Below, in pieces: positions 22,204 through 31,527 of a stretch of 64,000 nucleotides of DNA. Position numbers and translations under genes: made by a program. Source of the stretch: Catonella massiliensis (lineage in GTDB: Bacteria > Bacillota > Clostridia > Lachnospirales > Lachnospiraceae); the NCBI RefSeq assembly GCF_016651435.1, contig NZ_JAEPRJ010000001.1, positions 2,170,001 through 2,234,000 on the forward strand, read 5' to 3'. The notes beneath the pieces are model-generated. The model was given only the letters and a program-made list of their open reading frames with translations. It was not told where the DNA came from and ran no database searches. Within the stretch, counting starts at the first letter, position 1. Each line of letters begins with the position of its first letter.

Positions 22204-25200
22204 CTACTGTATTTTTACGACTATTTTTACATTATCACAGCCTAGCTTGTGCTTTAGCTCATCTATCACAGCCTCTGCATAAGAAATGCCCCTTACTGTA
22301 TTTACTCGTTTTACCTGTCTTTCTTCCCTACAGTATAGCATAACCCTTGCATTTCCTTTATTGCCTTCAAATATTTTGTTTAACTCATCTTCTACCTTTT
22401 CAAGCTCAGCCTTATTCTCAAACTGCAGCCATACTTCTCTAGGTACTTCTTCAAAAGGAATAATCTTACCTGCGATTAACTTTGCAGCATCATTTTCTTC
22501 AAGCGAGGCTTTACCTGAGATTATGTACTTTCTCCCCTCTTCTATAAGTTCCCTGTATTTTTCAAAATCTCTTGGAAATACTATAACTTCAACGCTTCCC
22601 ACCAAGTCCTCAAGTGTAATGAAAGCCATACGCTGATTATTCCTTGTAAGCTTGATATTTACCACACTTGCGATTCCTCCAAGTATGTAGTCTTTACCCG
22701 GAGCTACATTTACCATCCCTTCCTCTTCATCGTACGCAAAGTCCAAGGAGCTGGCATTGCATACAGACTTTAGCATATCCTGATAACTCTCAAGAGGGTG
22801 GCCGCTAAGATAGACTCCCAGCATTTCTTTTTCAAATGCAAGCTTTGTCTCCACATCAAACTCGCCAAGCTCAGGCATCTTTACTTCAAGGGCTGACAAA
22901 TCATCCTTTGGTGCTATGTCAAAAAGACTTAGCTGTCCTGCCATCTTGCTGTGCTTCTCGTGCGAGATGGAGTCTAGTACCTGCTCGTATACAGCCATTT
23001 TCTCCCTTCTGCTGCCGGAAAGACCGTCAAGTGCACCTGACTTGATAAGCGCCTCAAGGCCTTTCTTGTTTATCGAGCCGGCGAGCCTCTCTATCAGATC
23101 AGTAAGGCTCTTATATGGCCCTCTTTCCTCTCTGTCCCTTACTATGGCATCTGTTACATTTTCTCCAAGCCCCTTTATGGCAGACATGCCATAGCGGATA
23201 CCACCACTCGCCGCAGTAAAACTACCCTCTCCCTCATTGACATCAGGGGGAAGGATGGCTATTCCCATTTCCTTGCCCGAAAGGATGTACTCTGATACCT
23301 TTCCTGTATTTGACATCACGCTGGTTAAAAGGGCCGCCATATATTCCTTAGGATAATAGTACTTGAGGTAGGCAGTCTGGTAGGTTATAAAAGCATAGGC
23401 GGCGGCGTGTGAACGGTTAAAGGCATACTTAGCAAAGTCAATCATCTTATCATATATCTTATTGGCAACCTGCTCAGACACACCATTTGCCACACAGCCG
23501 GGTATTCCCTTAGACTCATCACCATAGACAAAGTTTTTTCTCTCCTCTTTCATCACGCTGTCCTTTTTCTTTGACATAGCACGTCGGAGCAAATCACTTT
23601 GCCCATAGCTGTAGCCCGCAAGGTCACGCACTATCTGCATAACCTGCTCCTGATACACTATACAGCCATAGGTTGACTTAAGGATTGGGACCAGCTCTTC
23701 ACAGTCATACTCTATGGCGGCAGCATTCCTTTTGCCGTTTATATAATCATCAATAAATTCCATAGGGCCTGGTCTGTAGAGGGAAATTCCCGCAATTATA
23801 TCTTCTATGTTGTCAGGCCTAAGCTTCTTCATAAAGCTTGTCATACCGGGGCTTTCAAGCTGGAATACTCCCTCTGTCCTGCCCTCGCTAATCATAAGAT
23901 AGATATTTTCATCCTCCATGTCTATCTTTTCTATGTCAAGCTCGTCCCTTCCTTCTTTCTTTCTGTTTCTGTTAACAAGCTCTACCGCCTTTTCTATAAC
24001 TGTAAGGTTTCTAAGGCCTAGGAAGTCCATCTTAAGGAGTCCAAGCTGCTCAATGGTTTCCATGGTATACTGTGTGGTAACAGCACCGTCACTGCTTGTG
24101 GAAACAGGCACATAGCAGTCTACTTCACGCTTGCTTATAACTACTCCTGCCGCGTGGATGGAGGTATGCCTTGGAAGTCCCTCAAGCCTCCTTGATAGGT
24201 CTATAAGCTTCTTTGCCTCCTCATCCTCATCATATAGCCTCTTTAGGTCAGGATTGATTAACAAAGCCTTCTCAATATTCATTTTAAGTTCATTGGGTAT
24301 CATCTTGGCTACCTTATCACAGAAGCTATAAGGCAGGTCAAGAGCCCTTCCCACATCCCTTATAACCATTTTCGCAGCCATGGTACCAAAGGTTACTATC
24401 TGTACTACCTTTTCCCTGCCGTACTTTTCGGTAACATAGTCTATTACCTCCTGTCTTCTAAGTACGCAGAAGTCAACGTCTATATCGGGCATGGTTACTC
24501 TCTCCGGGTTTAAGAAACGCTCAAAGAGGAGATTGTATCTAATAGGGTCTACTCCCGTAATGCCAAGACAGTAAGCTACTATGCTTCCAGCTGCCGAGCC
24601 TCTTCCGGGACCTACCGCTATGTGGTTCTCCTTTGCAAAGTTGATATAATCCCACACTATGAGGAAGTAATCCACAAAGCCCATATTAGCAATGGTATCA
24701 GTCTCGTATTTAAGCCTTTCACGAAGAGAGGCCTCAGTATCTGCATCCACCCCCTCATACCTCTTCTTAAATCCGTCTTCGCAGAGTTTATTAAGATATG
24801 AAAGTGAGGTATAGCCCTCAGGCACAGGATAGAGTGGCAGGTGGTATTTGCCAAACTCTATCTCTACATTGCATCGTCTTGCTATCTCTTCAGTATTGTG
24901 AATGGCTTCGGGAATGTAGTGAAATACCTCTTCCATTTCCTCAGGAGACTTCACATAGAACTGTCCACCCTCATACTTCATCCTGTCTTCATCATATACA
25001 TTTTTCTGAGTCTGGATACATATAAGTACGTCATGAGCCTCGGCATCCTCTTTATAGAGATAATGGCAGTCATTGGTGGCTACAAGAGGAATACCTGTCT
25101 CAGACGATATTCTCATCAGTCCCTGATTGACAAATTTCTGCTCTGAAAGTCCATGGTCTTGAAGCTCCAGGAAGAAGTTGTTTTCTCCAAATATTTGCTG

Positions 25201-25686
25201 AAGCCTCATTGCTTCTTCCTTTGCCCCCTCATAGTCCCCATTTCTTAGCTTGGTAGGCACTATGCCGGCAAGACAGGCGGATGAAGCAATTATGCCCTCG
25301 TGATACTCGCTTAAAAGCTCGTAATCCACCCTCGGCTTATAATAAAATCCCTCTGTAAAGCCCCTTGATACAAGCTTCATGAGGTTCTTATGTCCTGTAT
25401 CATTTTCAGCAAGCAGTATCAAATGGTTGTACCGCTCGGCTGACTTTTCCTTCCCCTTTTCAAATCTGGAGCCTGGAGCCACATATACCTCACAGCCGAT
25501 AATGGGCTTGATACCCTCAGCCTTGCAGGCCTTGTAAAATTCTATAACTCCGTACATAACTCCATGGTCTGTGATGGCACAGGCATCCATGCCAAGTTCC
25601 TTGACTCTTCTAACTAGCTCAGGTATCTTGCTTGAGCCGTCAAGAAGACTATATCCTGTATGTAAATGTAAATGAGTGAAGCTCAT
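22204..25686 (-). CDS. dnaE: DNA polymerase III alpha subunit
   Basis: This 1160-aa replicative polymerase of the DnaE type has an N-terminal PHP domain (HLHTGYSLLDGSSKI), the palm with PDIDVDFCVLRRQEVIDYV supplying catalytic aspartates, thumb and fingers (AYAFITYQTAYLKYYYPKEY), and a C-terminal OB fold (TRNNQRMAFITLEDLVGSVEV). Length is normal. It is followed closely by the IS element and preceded by whiA at 28 bp. Confidence 0.97.
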   Translation of the reverse strand: MSFTHLHLHTGYSLLDGSSKIPELVRRVKELGMDACAITDHGVMYGVIEFYKACKAEGIKPIIGCEVYVAPGSRFEKGKEKSAERYNHLILLAENDTGHKNLMKLVSRGFTEGFYYKPRVDYELLSEYHEGIIASSACLAGIVPTKLRNGDYEGAKEEAMRLQQIFGENNFFLELQDHGLSEQKFVNQGLMRISSETGIPLVATNDCHYLYKEDAEAHDVLICIQTQKNVYDEDRMKYEGGQFYVKSPEEMEEVFHYIPEAIHNTEEIARRCNVEIEFGKYHLPLYPVPEGYTSLSYLNKLCEDGFKKRYEGVDADTEASLRERLKYETDTIANMGFVDYFLIVWDYINFAKENHIAVGPGRGSAAGSIVAYCLGITGVDPIRYNLLFERFLNPERVTMPDIDVDFCVLRRQEVIDYVTEKYGREKVVQIVTFGTMAAKMVIRDVGRALDLPYSFCDKVAKMIPNELKMNIEKALLINPDLKRLYDEDEEAKKLIDLSRRLEGLPRHTSIHAAGVVISKREVDCYVPVSTSSDGAVTTQYTMETIEQLGLLKMDFLGLRNLTVIEKAVELVNRNRKKEGRDELDIEKIDMEDENIYLMISEGRTEGVFQLESPGMTSFMKKLRPDNIEDIIAGISLYRPGPMEFIDDYINGKRNAAAIEYDCEELVPILKSTYGCIVYQEQVMQIVRDLAGYSYGQSDLLRRAMSKKKDSVMKEERKNFVYGDESKGIPGCVANGVSEQVANKIYDKMIDFAKYAFNRSHAAAYAFITYQTAYLKYYYPKEYMAALLTSVMSNTGKVSEYILSGKEMGIAILPPDVNEGEGSFTAASGGIRYGMSAIKGLGENVTDAIVRDREERGPYKSLTDLIERLAGSINKKGLEALIKSGALDGLSGSRREKMAVYEQVLDSISHEKHSKMAGQLSLFDIAPKDDLSALEVKMPELGEFDVETKLAFEKEMLGVYLSGHPLESYQDMLKSVCNASSLDFAYDEEEGMVNVAPGKDYILGGIASVVNIKLTRNNQRMAFITLEDLVGSVEVIVFPRDFEKYRELIEEGRKYIISGKASLEENDAAKLIAGKIIPFEEVPREVWLQFENKAELEKVEDELNKIFEGNKGNARVMLYCREERQVKRVNTVRGISYAEAVIDELKHKLGCDNVKIVVKIQ

Positions 25687-25714
25687 TTTACCCTTCTTTC
25701 TATTGTTACTATAA

Positions 25715-26653
25715 CTATACCCTGTTCTCTTCAGCTATACGGCTGATCTTGTTAAGCCTGTGATTCACCCCCGACTTGCCAAGAGGTGTATCAAGAAGTT
25801 CTCCCAACTCCTTAAGGGTGGCATCCGGATATTCCATCCTTAGCTTTGCTAGCTCCCTAAGTCCGTCAGGCAGGTCTTCAAGCTTATTTATATTTTTAAG
25901 ATAATAGATGTCGTCAAGCTGCTTTCCCGCTGCCGAAGCGGTTTTCCTTATGTTGGCAGTCTCGCAGTTTACCTTGCGGTTTACCTTGTTTTTGACATCC
26001 TTGTATATTCTTATGTTTTCAAAATTCATCAAAGCCTTGTGCGCCTCGGTAATCCCAAGAAACTCTGAGATTTCATAGCTTTCCTTGATATATACGGGAT
26101 AATGGTTCTTTCTCTTAATAAGCTTTGCCTTTATACCTACTTCTGAAAATATCCCTGTTAGCTCCAAAGCCTTACTTTCGCTGTCTACAACTATTTCAAA
26201 ATGATAGCTTTTTTCCGGATCACTGGCTGAACCCGATGCCAAAAAAGCCCCTCTTAGAAAGGCCTTTTTACAGCAGATACTCTGCACAATCATATTTGAC
26301 ACAAGAGAATAATCATCTCTAAAGCTTCCTTCTTTACTTAGGAGCTTTATAGCCTCAAGTACTTCTTTCGCAGCCTCATCCTTTACGAGTATGGTATACA
26401 TCATTGAATTCTTAGAGATATTCTTTCTGATTGATACCTCTCCCCTTATATCAAAGGCCTCTCTTAAAAGCTCATAAAATTTCCTGACTGTATATATATT
26501 TTCAGTGTGAATAAGCAGTCTGTAACCACCTGTTTCGGTTATTCTTATCCTTCCACAAAGTACAATAACAGCTGCAATCTCAGCTATCTGGCAGTGTCTT
26601 GCTTTTGGCATATACTCCGTAAGTTCTTCTTTTACATCTGATGAAAAGGACAT
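25715..26653 (-). CDS. whiA: WhiA-type DNA-binding regulator
   Basis: This 312-aa protein of the WhiA family has an N-terminal LAGLIDADG-like domain (AFLRGAFLASGSASDPEKSYHFEIV) and a C-terminal helix-turn-helix (ATLKELGELLDTPLGKSGVNHRLNKI). In Gram-positives WhiA affects cell division and envelope growth, and it is nearly always beside rapZ, as here (1-bp gap). Confidence 0.95.
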   Translation of the reverse strand: MSFSSDVKEELTEYMPKARHCQIAEIAAVIVLCGRIRITETGGYRLLIHTENIYTVRKFYELLREAFDIRGEVSIRKNISKNSMMYTILVKDEAAKEVLEAIKLLSKEGSFRDDYSLVSNMIVQSICCKKAFLRGAFLASGSASDPEKSYHFEIVVDSESKALELTGIFSEVGIKAKLIKRKNHYPVYIKESYEISEFLGITEAHKALMNFENIRIYKDVKNKVNRKVNCETANIRKTASAAGKQLDDIYYLKNINKLEDLPDGLRELAKLRMEYPDATLKELGELLDTPLGKSGVNHRLNKISRIAEENRV

Positions 26654-26654
26654 A

Positions 26655-27503
26655 TCAAATCTCCCTATGTTCTATCCTGGCCTTATAATTTGTTCCTCCA
26701 AACCACTCAAGTAAAGCATTGGCAAGGGTTACAGACCTGTGCTTGCCTCCCGTACAGCCAATGGCAATGACAAGCTGGTTCTTTCCCTCCGCTATGTAGT
26801 TTGGAAGCAAAAAGTCCACCATATCAGTAAGCTTGGAGAGGAACTGCCTTGCAGCCTCACTTGACATGACATATTCATATACCTCTTTATCATTACCCGT
26901 CTTTTCCTTAAGTTCAGGTATGTAAAAAGGATTGGGCAGGAATCTCACATCAAATACCAAATCAGCATCTGACGGTATCCCGTATTTATAACCAAAAGAA
27001 AGTATAGTAGTCACAAAACCATTATACTTTTCCTCATTTATAAATATTTTATAGAGCTCGGCTCTTAACTCCCTTGTAAGAAGCCTGCTTGTATCTATGA
27101 TGTAGTCAGCATTCTTCTTTAGGAAATCAAGCCTTTCCCTCTCTCTTTGTATGCCCACCTCAAGCCTTCCTGTGCCCGAAAGAGGGTGGGTACGCCTTGT
27201 TTCCTTGTAACGCCTGATAAGGCTCTCATCAGAGGCTTCCATAAAGAGGATTTCAGCCCCCTCATTCTTTACCTCAGGCAGGATATCCGCAAGCTTATCA
27301 AGACCTGAGCCACTTCTTATGTCTATCCCTACTGCGGTCCCTATGTGTTCTCCCTTGGCCTTTGTAAGCTTTGCAAAGTCCACCAAAAAGTCTACAGGAA
27401 GATTGTCCACACAAAGATATCCTGCATCTTCAAGACTCTTGATTGCTGTAGTTTTACCTGCCCCCGACATACCGGTGATGATTACAAGTTTTGACGATAT
27501 CAT
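26655..27503 (-). CDS. rapZ: RNase adapter / nucleotide-binding protein RapZ (YvcJ)
   Basis: This 282-aa P-loop protein has Walker A GMSGAGKTTA at about 11-20 and the C-terminal signature IGCTGGKHRSV. Homologs bind nucleotides and, in enterobacteria, steer RNase E to amino-sugar sRNAs; in Firmicutes (YvcJ) the role is less clear. Its ATGA start overlaps the murB stop by 4 bp, indicating translational coupling. Confidence 0.95.
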   Translation of the reverse strand: MISSKLVIITGMSGAGKTTAIKSLEDAGYLCVDNLPVDFLVDFAKLTKAKGEHIGTAVGIDIRSGSGLDKLADILPEVKNEGAEILFMEASDESLIRRYKETRRTHPLSGTGRLEVGIQRERERLDFLKKNADYIIDTSRLLTRELRAELYKIFINEEKYNGFVTTILSFGYKYGIPSDADLVFDVRFLPNPFYIPELKEKTGNDKEVYEYVMSSEAARQFLSKLTDMVDFLLPNYIAEGKNQLVIAIGCTGGKHRSVTLANALLEWFGGTNYKARIEHREI

Positions 27504-28402
27504 AGCATTTTTACCTCCGGATAGAGCTTCACACCGCTTTTTTCTTCTACTACCTTCTGTACATAAGCTATTAACTCTTTTACATCCCTAGCCGTGGCAT
27601 TATCAACATTGATAATAAACCCGCTATGTTTCTTTGAGACCTCTGCTCCTCCTACTCTGGTTCCCTTAAGCCCCGCTTCCTCTATAAGCTGTGAAGCATA
27701 GCCTGTCTCAGGTCTCTTAAAAGTAGAGCCTGCACTAGGATATTCCAGGGGCTGTTTCTCACTTCTTCTGGAGTTTAAGTCGTCTATCTTAGCCTGAATC
27801 TCTTCTTTCTTGCCCTTGGTTAGCTTAAAATCCACAGCCACAATGACTGCATTATTAAGCTTAGATACCTTACTGTGGCGGTAGGAGAATTCCATTTCAT
27901 CATTGGTGAAGTACTTAAGCTCTCCATCTATGATTATATAGACTCCTGCTACCACATCCTTCATTTCGCCGCCATAGGCACCTGCATTCATATATACAGC
28001 CCCGCCAACTGAGCCTGGTATACCTGATGCAAACTCAAGACCTGTATATTCTTCCTCCACGGTAAAGGCCGCAAGTGCAGAGAGGCTAAGGCCTGCACCA
28101 GCCCTTATGACATCTCCTTCTATCCTTGCTCCTGCAAGCTTGCCGGTAAGGTGGATAATAACCCCCTCCACCCCTTCATCATTTACCAAGAGATTGCTTC
28201 CATTTCCTATCACAAAGAATCCTACTCCCTCTTCCTTGCAGAGGTTGGTTACCTTTAAGAGATCACTGATGTCAGTTATTTCAAGAAAAACTTCCGCAGG
28301 CCCGCCGATTTTGAAGCTGGTGTGGGCTTTCAGGTCCTCATTTAAAAATATGGCTTCGCCACATAAAATGTTTTGAAGCCTTTCTACAAATCTACTTTTC
28401 AT
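27500..28402 (-). CDS. murB: UDP-N-acetylenolpyruvoylglucosamine reductase
   Basis: This 300-aa FAD enzyme makes UDP-MurNAc for peptidoglycan. Motifs: HTSFKIGGPAEVF, GNGSNLLVNDEG (FAD site), GSVGGAVYMNAGAYGGEM, and PSAGSTFKRPETGYASQLIEEAGLKG with the catalytic serine; this is the type IIb length and pattern of Firmicutes. The ATG at 28402 is preferred to the TTG two codons earlier. It overlaps the end of the glucokinase gene by 11 bp. Confidence 0.95.
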   Translation of the reverse strand: MKSRFVERLQNILCGEAIFLNEDLKAHTSFKIGGPAEVFLEITDISDLLKVTNLCKEEGVGFFVIGNGSNLLVNDEGVEGVIIHLTGKLAGARIEGDVIRAGAGLSLSALAAFTVEEEYTGLEFASGIPGSVGGAVYMNAGAYGGEMKDVVAGVYIIIDGELKYFTNDEMEFSYRHSKVSKLNNAVIVAVDFKLTKGKKEEIQAKIDDLNSRRSEKQPLEYPSAGSTFKRPETGYASQLIEEAGLKGTRVGGAEVSKKHSGFIINVDNATARDVKELIAYVQKVVEEKSGVKLYPEVKML

Positions 28403-29336
28403 ATCCAATCTTCTTTCCCGCTATCATAGCTGCACAGCCGTATATGCCTGCGTCATTTCCAAGAGTTGCAAGTCTGAATTCTTTATTTTTAACAGCATCC
28501 ATAGCAAATCCATTATAGTACTTTGTAATGGCCTTGATGATGATGTCACCGGCCTTGGATACTCCTCCACCGATTACAAATACTTCAGGGTCTACTATCT
28601 GCGCGATGCCTGCACAGGCAAATGCAAGATACCAGCCAAGCTTGTCAAGTACGTCAACTCCTATGGCATCTCCCTTTTTGGCTGCATCTAGTACGTCCTT
28701 GGCTGAGAAACCGTCTATATCGGCTAAGATGGTAGAGCTCTTGCCTTCTATCATCTCCATCTTGGCAAGGCGGACTATTCCTGTTGCTGATGCATACTGC
28801 TCAAGACAGCCCTTCTTACCACAGTTACAGGACGCTTCCTCATTTGGATTCACGCAGATATGGCCTATCTCTCCTGCTGCCCCATTGGAGCCTGCAATTA
28901 TCTTGCCACCTATAATAACACCACCGCCTACTCCTGTTCCAAGGGTGACCATGGTAAGGCTTTCGTGTCCCTTACCGCCTCCCTGCCACTTCTCCCCAAG
29001 AGCTGCAGCATTGGCATCGTTAGCTACCATAGCCCTAAGCCCTGTAAGCTTTTCAATCTCTCCCTTTACATCAGTTCTGCCCCAATGCATATTCACACAC
29101 TGTGAAACGAAGCCATCCTCTGTTACAGGTCCGGGCACATCTATACCTATACCCTCACAGTCCTCTTTTGTATATTCATCGCTAAAGCGGTCTTCTATCG
29201 ATCTTGCCACGTCTGAAAGCACGCTCTCAGGCAGGGTAGGTATTTCCCATTTGTTGATTAGATCCCCCTTCATGGTAAACATACCAAGTTTAACTGAGGT
29301 ACCGCCAATGTCTACTCCAAAACAAAATTTACCCAT
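28392..29336 (-). CDS. glk: ROK-family glucokinase
   Basis: This 314-aa sugar kinase shows the phosphate-binding motif GVDIGGTSVKLG, the zinc-site CNCGKKGCLEQYAS and GTGVGGGVIIGGK. It probably phosphorylates glucose, consistent with glgP and malQ elsewhere in the window that feed glucose and glucose-1-phosphate. Start MGKFCF is chosen because AAGGAG lies six bases before it. Sits between hprK and murB, as in many clostridia. A fructokinase or N-acetylmannosamine role is less likely but not excluded. Confidence 0.88.
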   Translation of the reverse strand: MGKFCFGVDIGGTSVKLGMFTMKGDLINKWEIPTLPESVLSDVARSIEDRFSDEYTKEDCEGIGIDVPGPVTEDGFVSQCVNMHWGRTDVKGEIEKLTGLRAMVANDANAAALGEKWQGGGKGHESLTMVTLGTGVGGGVIIGGKIIAGSNGAAGEIGHICVNPNEEASCNCGKKGCLEQYASATGIVRLAKMEMIEGKSSTILADIDGFSAKDVLDAAKKGDAIGVDVLDKLGWYLAFACAGIAQIVDPEVFVIGGGVSKAGDIIIKAITKYYNGFAMDAVKNKEFRLATLGNDAGIYGCAAMIAGKKIGYEK

Positions 29337-29445
29337 AGTTTTCTCCTTCAAATATCTGTCTGATTTAACTGCCCATACGATTAGACTTTGCTTTGCTTAT
29401 TAGAAGCCTCTTTTGGTATATGGCAGTATGTTATCATTTAATCGT

Positions 29446-30387
29446 CTAAATATCTCTGTTTTTCATTATATTAGATGTTACCCTGTCATAGAACTCCTTA
29501 GCCGCATTGTAACCCATCTTCTTCTGACGGTTGTTAACTGCCGCTGCCTCACAGATGATGGCAAGGTTTCTACCCGGACGTATAGGTATGCTGTGGCTTA
29601 TGAGGTTGACTCCGAGAATCTCTGTATACTGCTCCTCAAGTCCAAGTCTGTCAAACTCATAGTCCTTATTCCACTCCATAAGCTTTACTATAAGGTCGAT
29701 ATTCTGGAAGTTCTTGACACTTGCAAAACCGAAAAGGGTTCTAACATCAATGATTCCTATACCTCTAAGCTCTATAAGATGCTTGGTTATCTCAGGGGCG
29801 GTACCTACAAGGGTATCCTCACTTATCTTTTTAATCTCCACTACATCATCGGATACAAGGCGGTGTCCACGCTTGATAAGCTCAAGAGCCGCCTCGCTCT
29901 TACCTATGCCGCTCTCTCCCATAATGAGGACTCCCTCGCCATAGATATCTACAAATACACCATGGATAGATATCCTTGGAGCAAGCTGATGGCGCATATA
30001 ACGGATGGCCTCAGCCATGAAAGCAGAGGTTGCCTTATCTGTCCAAAGTACAGGAACTCCCTTTTCTACTGCCACCTCAAGAAGCTTCTCAGGGACTTCT
30101 ATTCCCCTACAGAAGATGAGGCAGGGAATCTTGTAGTCCATAAGCTTGGCCAGAACCCTAACTCCTTCATCCTCGTCCATCCTCTTAAGGTAGGCATGCT
30201 CTACATTTCCAATTACCTGGATACGCTCTGAATCAAAGTAATCAAAGAAACCTGCGAGCTGAAGTGCCGGACGGTTTACGTCTATATGTTTAATCAAAAT
30301 GTTCTCTGTATCTATTCCCGGTGTCAGATTATCAAGGTTCATTTTCTCGATGAGTTCCGACAATGGTACACTGTACATACCTTCCAT
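29446..30387 (-). CDS. hprK: HPr kinase/phosphorylase
   Basis: This 313-aa bifunctional kinase/phosphorylase acts on Ser46 of HPr, the sensor of carbon catabolite control in Firmicutes. Walker A GESGIGKSEAALEL around 150, the HPrK signature ELRGIGIIDVRTLFG near 200 and the C-terminal IRPGRNLAIICEAAA block are present. Start MEGMYSV is chosen for its AAAAAGGAG site; the longer frame to 30453 lacks one. Confidence 0.95.
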   Translation of the reverse strand: MEGMYSVPLSELIEKMNLDNLTPGIDTENILIKHIDVNRPALQLAGFFDYFDSERIQVIGNVEHAYLKRMDEDEGVRVLAKLMDYKIPCLIFCRGIEVPEKLLEVAVEKGVPVLWTDKATSAFMAEAIRYMRHQLAPRISIHGVFVDIYGEGVLIMGESGIGKSEAALELIKRGHRLVSDDVVEIKKISEDTLVGTAPEITKHLIELRGIGIIDVRTLFGFASVKNFQNIDLIVKLMEWNKDYEFDRLGLEEQYTEILGVNLISHSIPIRPGRNLAIICEAAAVNNRQKKMGYNAAKEFYDRVTSNIMKNRDI

Positions 30388-30494
30388 GCTTTTGCTCCTT
30401 TTTGTAAGAAATATTGGTGATTTCAGTATAACATGAAGCGGGGGGTTATTCAATAAAAAAGGAAAACTGTGATGTGACTGTTTATTTACTACAT

Positions 30495-31526
30495 TTATCT
30501 ATATGTGTTATTGGCGCTTTCTCCAACCGCCATTGTATCCAGTCTAAAAATATCCATCTGCTCATAACTGTCTTCTCTTTTAATTTCTCTGCTGATAGTA
30601 TTTCCCGTGCTCTTCATTAAATCGCTTATCTTTTTTTCACTTATCTCATAGGGAATTCCTCCCTTTTCAATAAGACCTGAATTACCCATATATTCCTTAT
30701 GATTCCAAACAAAGGTTTTTGTCCAGTTATGTCTTAAATTCTCTATCGCCCCTGCCCAAGTGCCACCTTTGTTATAATCTGAGGATACAACAAAAGCACC
30801 ACAATAAGCAGAAATATAAATATATTTATTCCTATTCATAGCTCTGGCAACACTGAATCCCATTTCCGGTTTTACATCAGAAATGAGCAGCAGTCTTTTA
30901 TTTATAAGGTTCGTAACCACGTCTTTCTTCTTTATCTTCGTACTTAATGAATCTGCAATAAATGATACTACTCCCCCATTATTTTCTATCGCAGTGTTCT
31001 CAGATATCGAATCAACGCCTCTCGCACCGCCTGAATATATTATAAGTTTTTCCACAGTTGCTTTGGCAACAAGTTTTTTAGCAAAATCTATTCCTGCTTC
31101 ATCTACATTACGAGAGCCTACAACTGCAATTCCCATTTTCTTAGCAAGTTCTATATCACCCGAATAAAACAGTACTTGCGGCGTTTTTCTCTCCAATTTT
31201 TGTTTTAATAATATCGGATAGTTTTTATTGAATAAAGTTACTACTTGTATCCCTTTATTCATCAAAGAATCAAGCTCTAGGGCTACCGCTCCTCCTCTTG
31301 ATACAAGCTTCTTAATACGTTCTCTCTCATTAGCTTCGTACCCGAGCTGGTTTAACAGTTCATTTTCTTCATTTAGAATTAACCCGGGTTCTAACTTCAT
31401 ATCAATTATTCTATCTAAAAATGTATTCCACTCACCCGTAGAAAAAGGCTTTACATCATCATTTTTGTTTATACCTATGTAACTGCATAACAGTATTGCA
31501 GTCATTTCATTATCTGAGAATTGCAT
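30495..31526 (-). CDS. DprA/SLOG-family protein paired with RecQ-PRTase
   Basis: This 343-aa protein has a DprA-like Rossmann (SLOG) core: FYSGDIELAKKMGIAVVGSRNV, LIIYSGGARGVDSISENTA, then a diverged second half without the usual DprA C-terminal winged helix. Start MQFSDNEM follows GAGGAGGGATGAA, whose TGA is the stop of the RecQ gene, so the two are coupled. DprA normally loads RecA on incoming DNA, but SLOG proteins also sense or produce nucleotide signals in conflict systems. Pairing with a RecQ-phosphoribosyltransferase fusion argues for the latter or for a specialised DNA-uptake role. Confidence 0.75.
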   Translation of the reverse strand: MQFSDNEMTAILLCSYIGINKNDDVKPFSTGEWNTFLDRIIDMKLEPGLILNEENELLNQLGYEANERERIKKLVSRGGAVALELDSLMNKGIQVVTLFNKNYPILLKQKLERKTPQVLFYSGDIELAKKMGIAVVGSRNVDEAGIDFAKKLVAKATVEKLIIYSGGARGVDSISENTAIENNGGVVSFIADSLSTKIKKKDVVTNLINKRLLLISDVKPEMGFSVARAMNRNKYIYISAYCGAFVVSSDYNKGGTWAGAIENLRHNWTKTFVWNHKEYMGNSGLIEKGGIPYEISEKKISDLMKSTGNTISREIKREDSYEQMDIFRLDTMAVGESANNTYR

Positions 31527-31527
31527 T

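Noticed and set aside
28528..29403. 291-aa plus-strand frame opposite the ROK glucokinase gene
   Set aside because: Antisense shadow of a clear kinase; low-complexity proline/serine-rich translation.
29413..30231. 272-aa plus-strand frame opposite hprK
   Set aside because: Entirely antisense to a well-supported hprK gene; no family resemblance.
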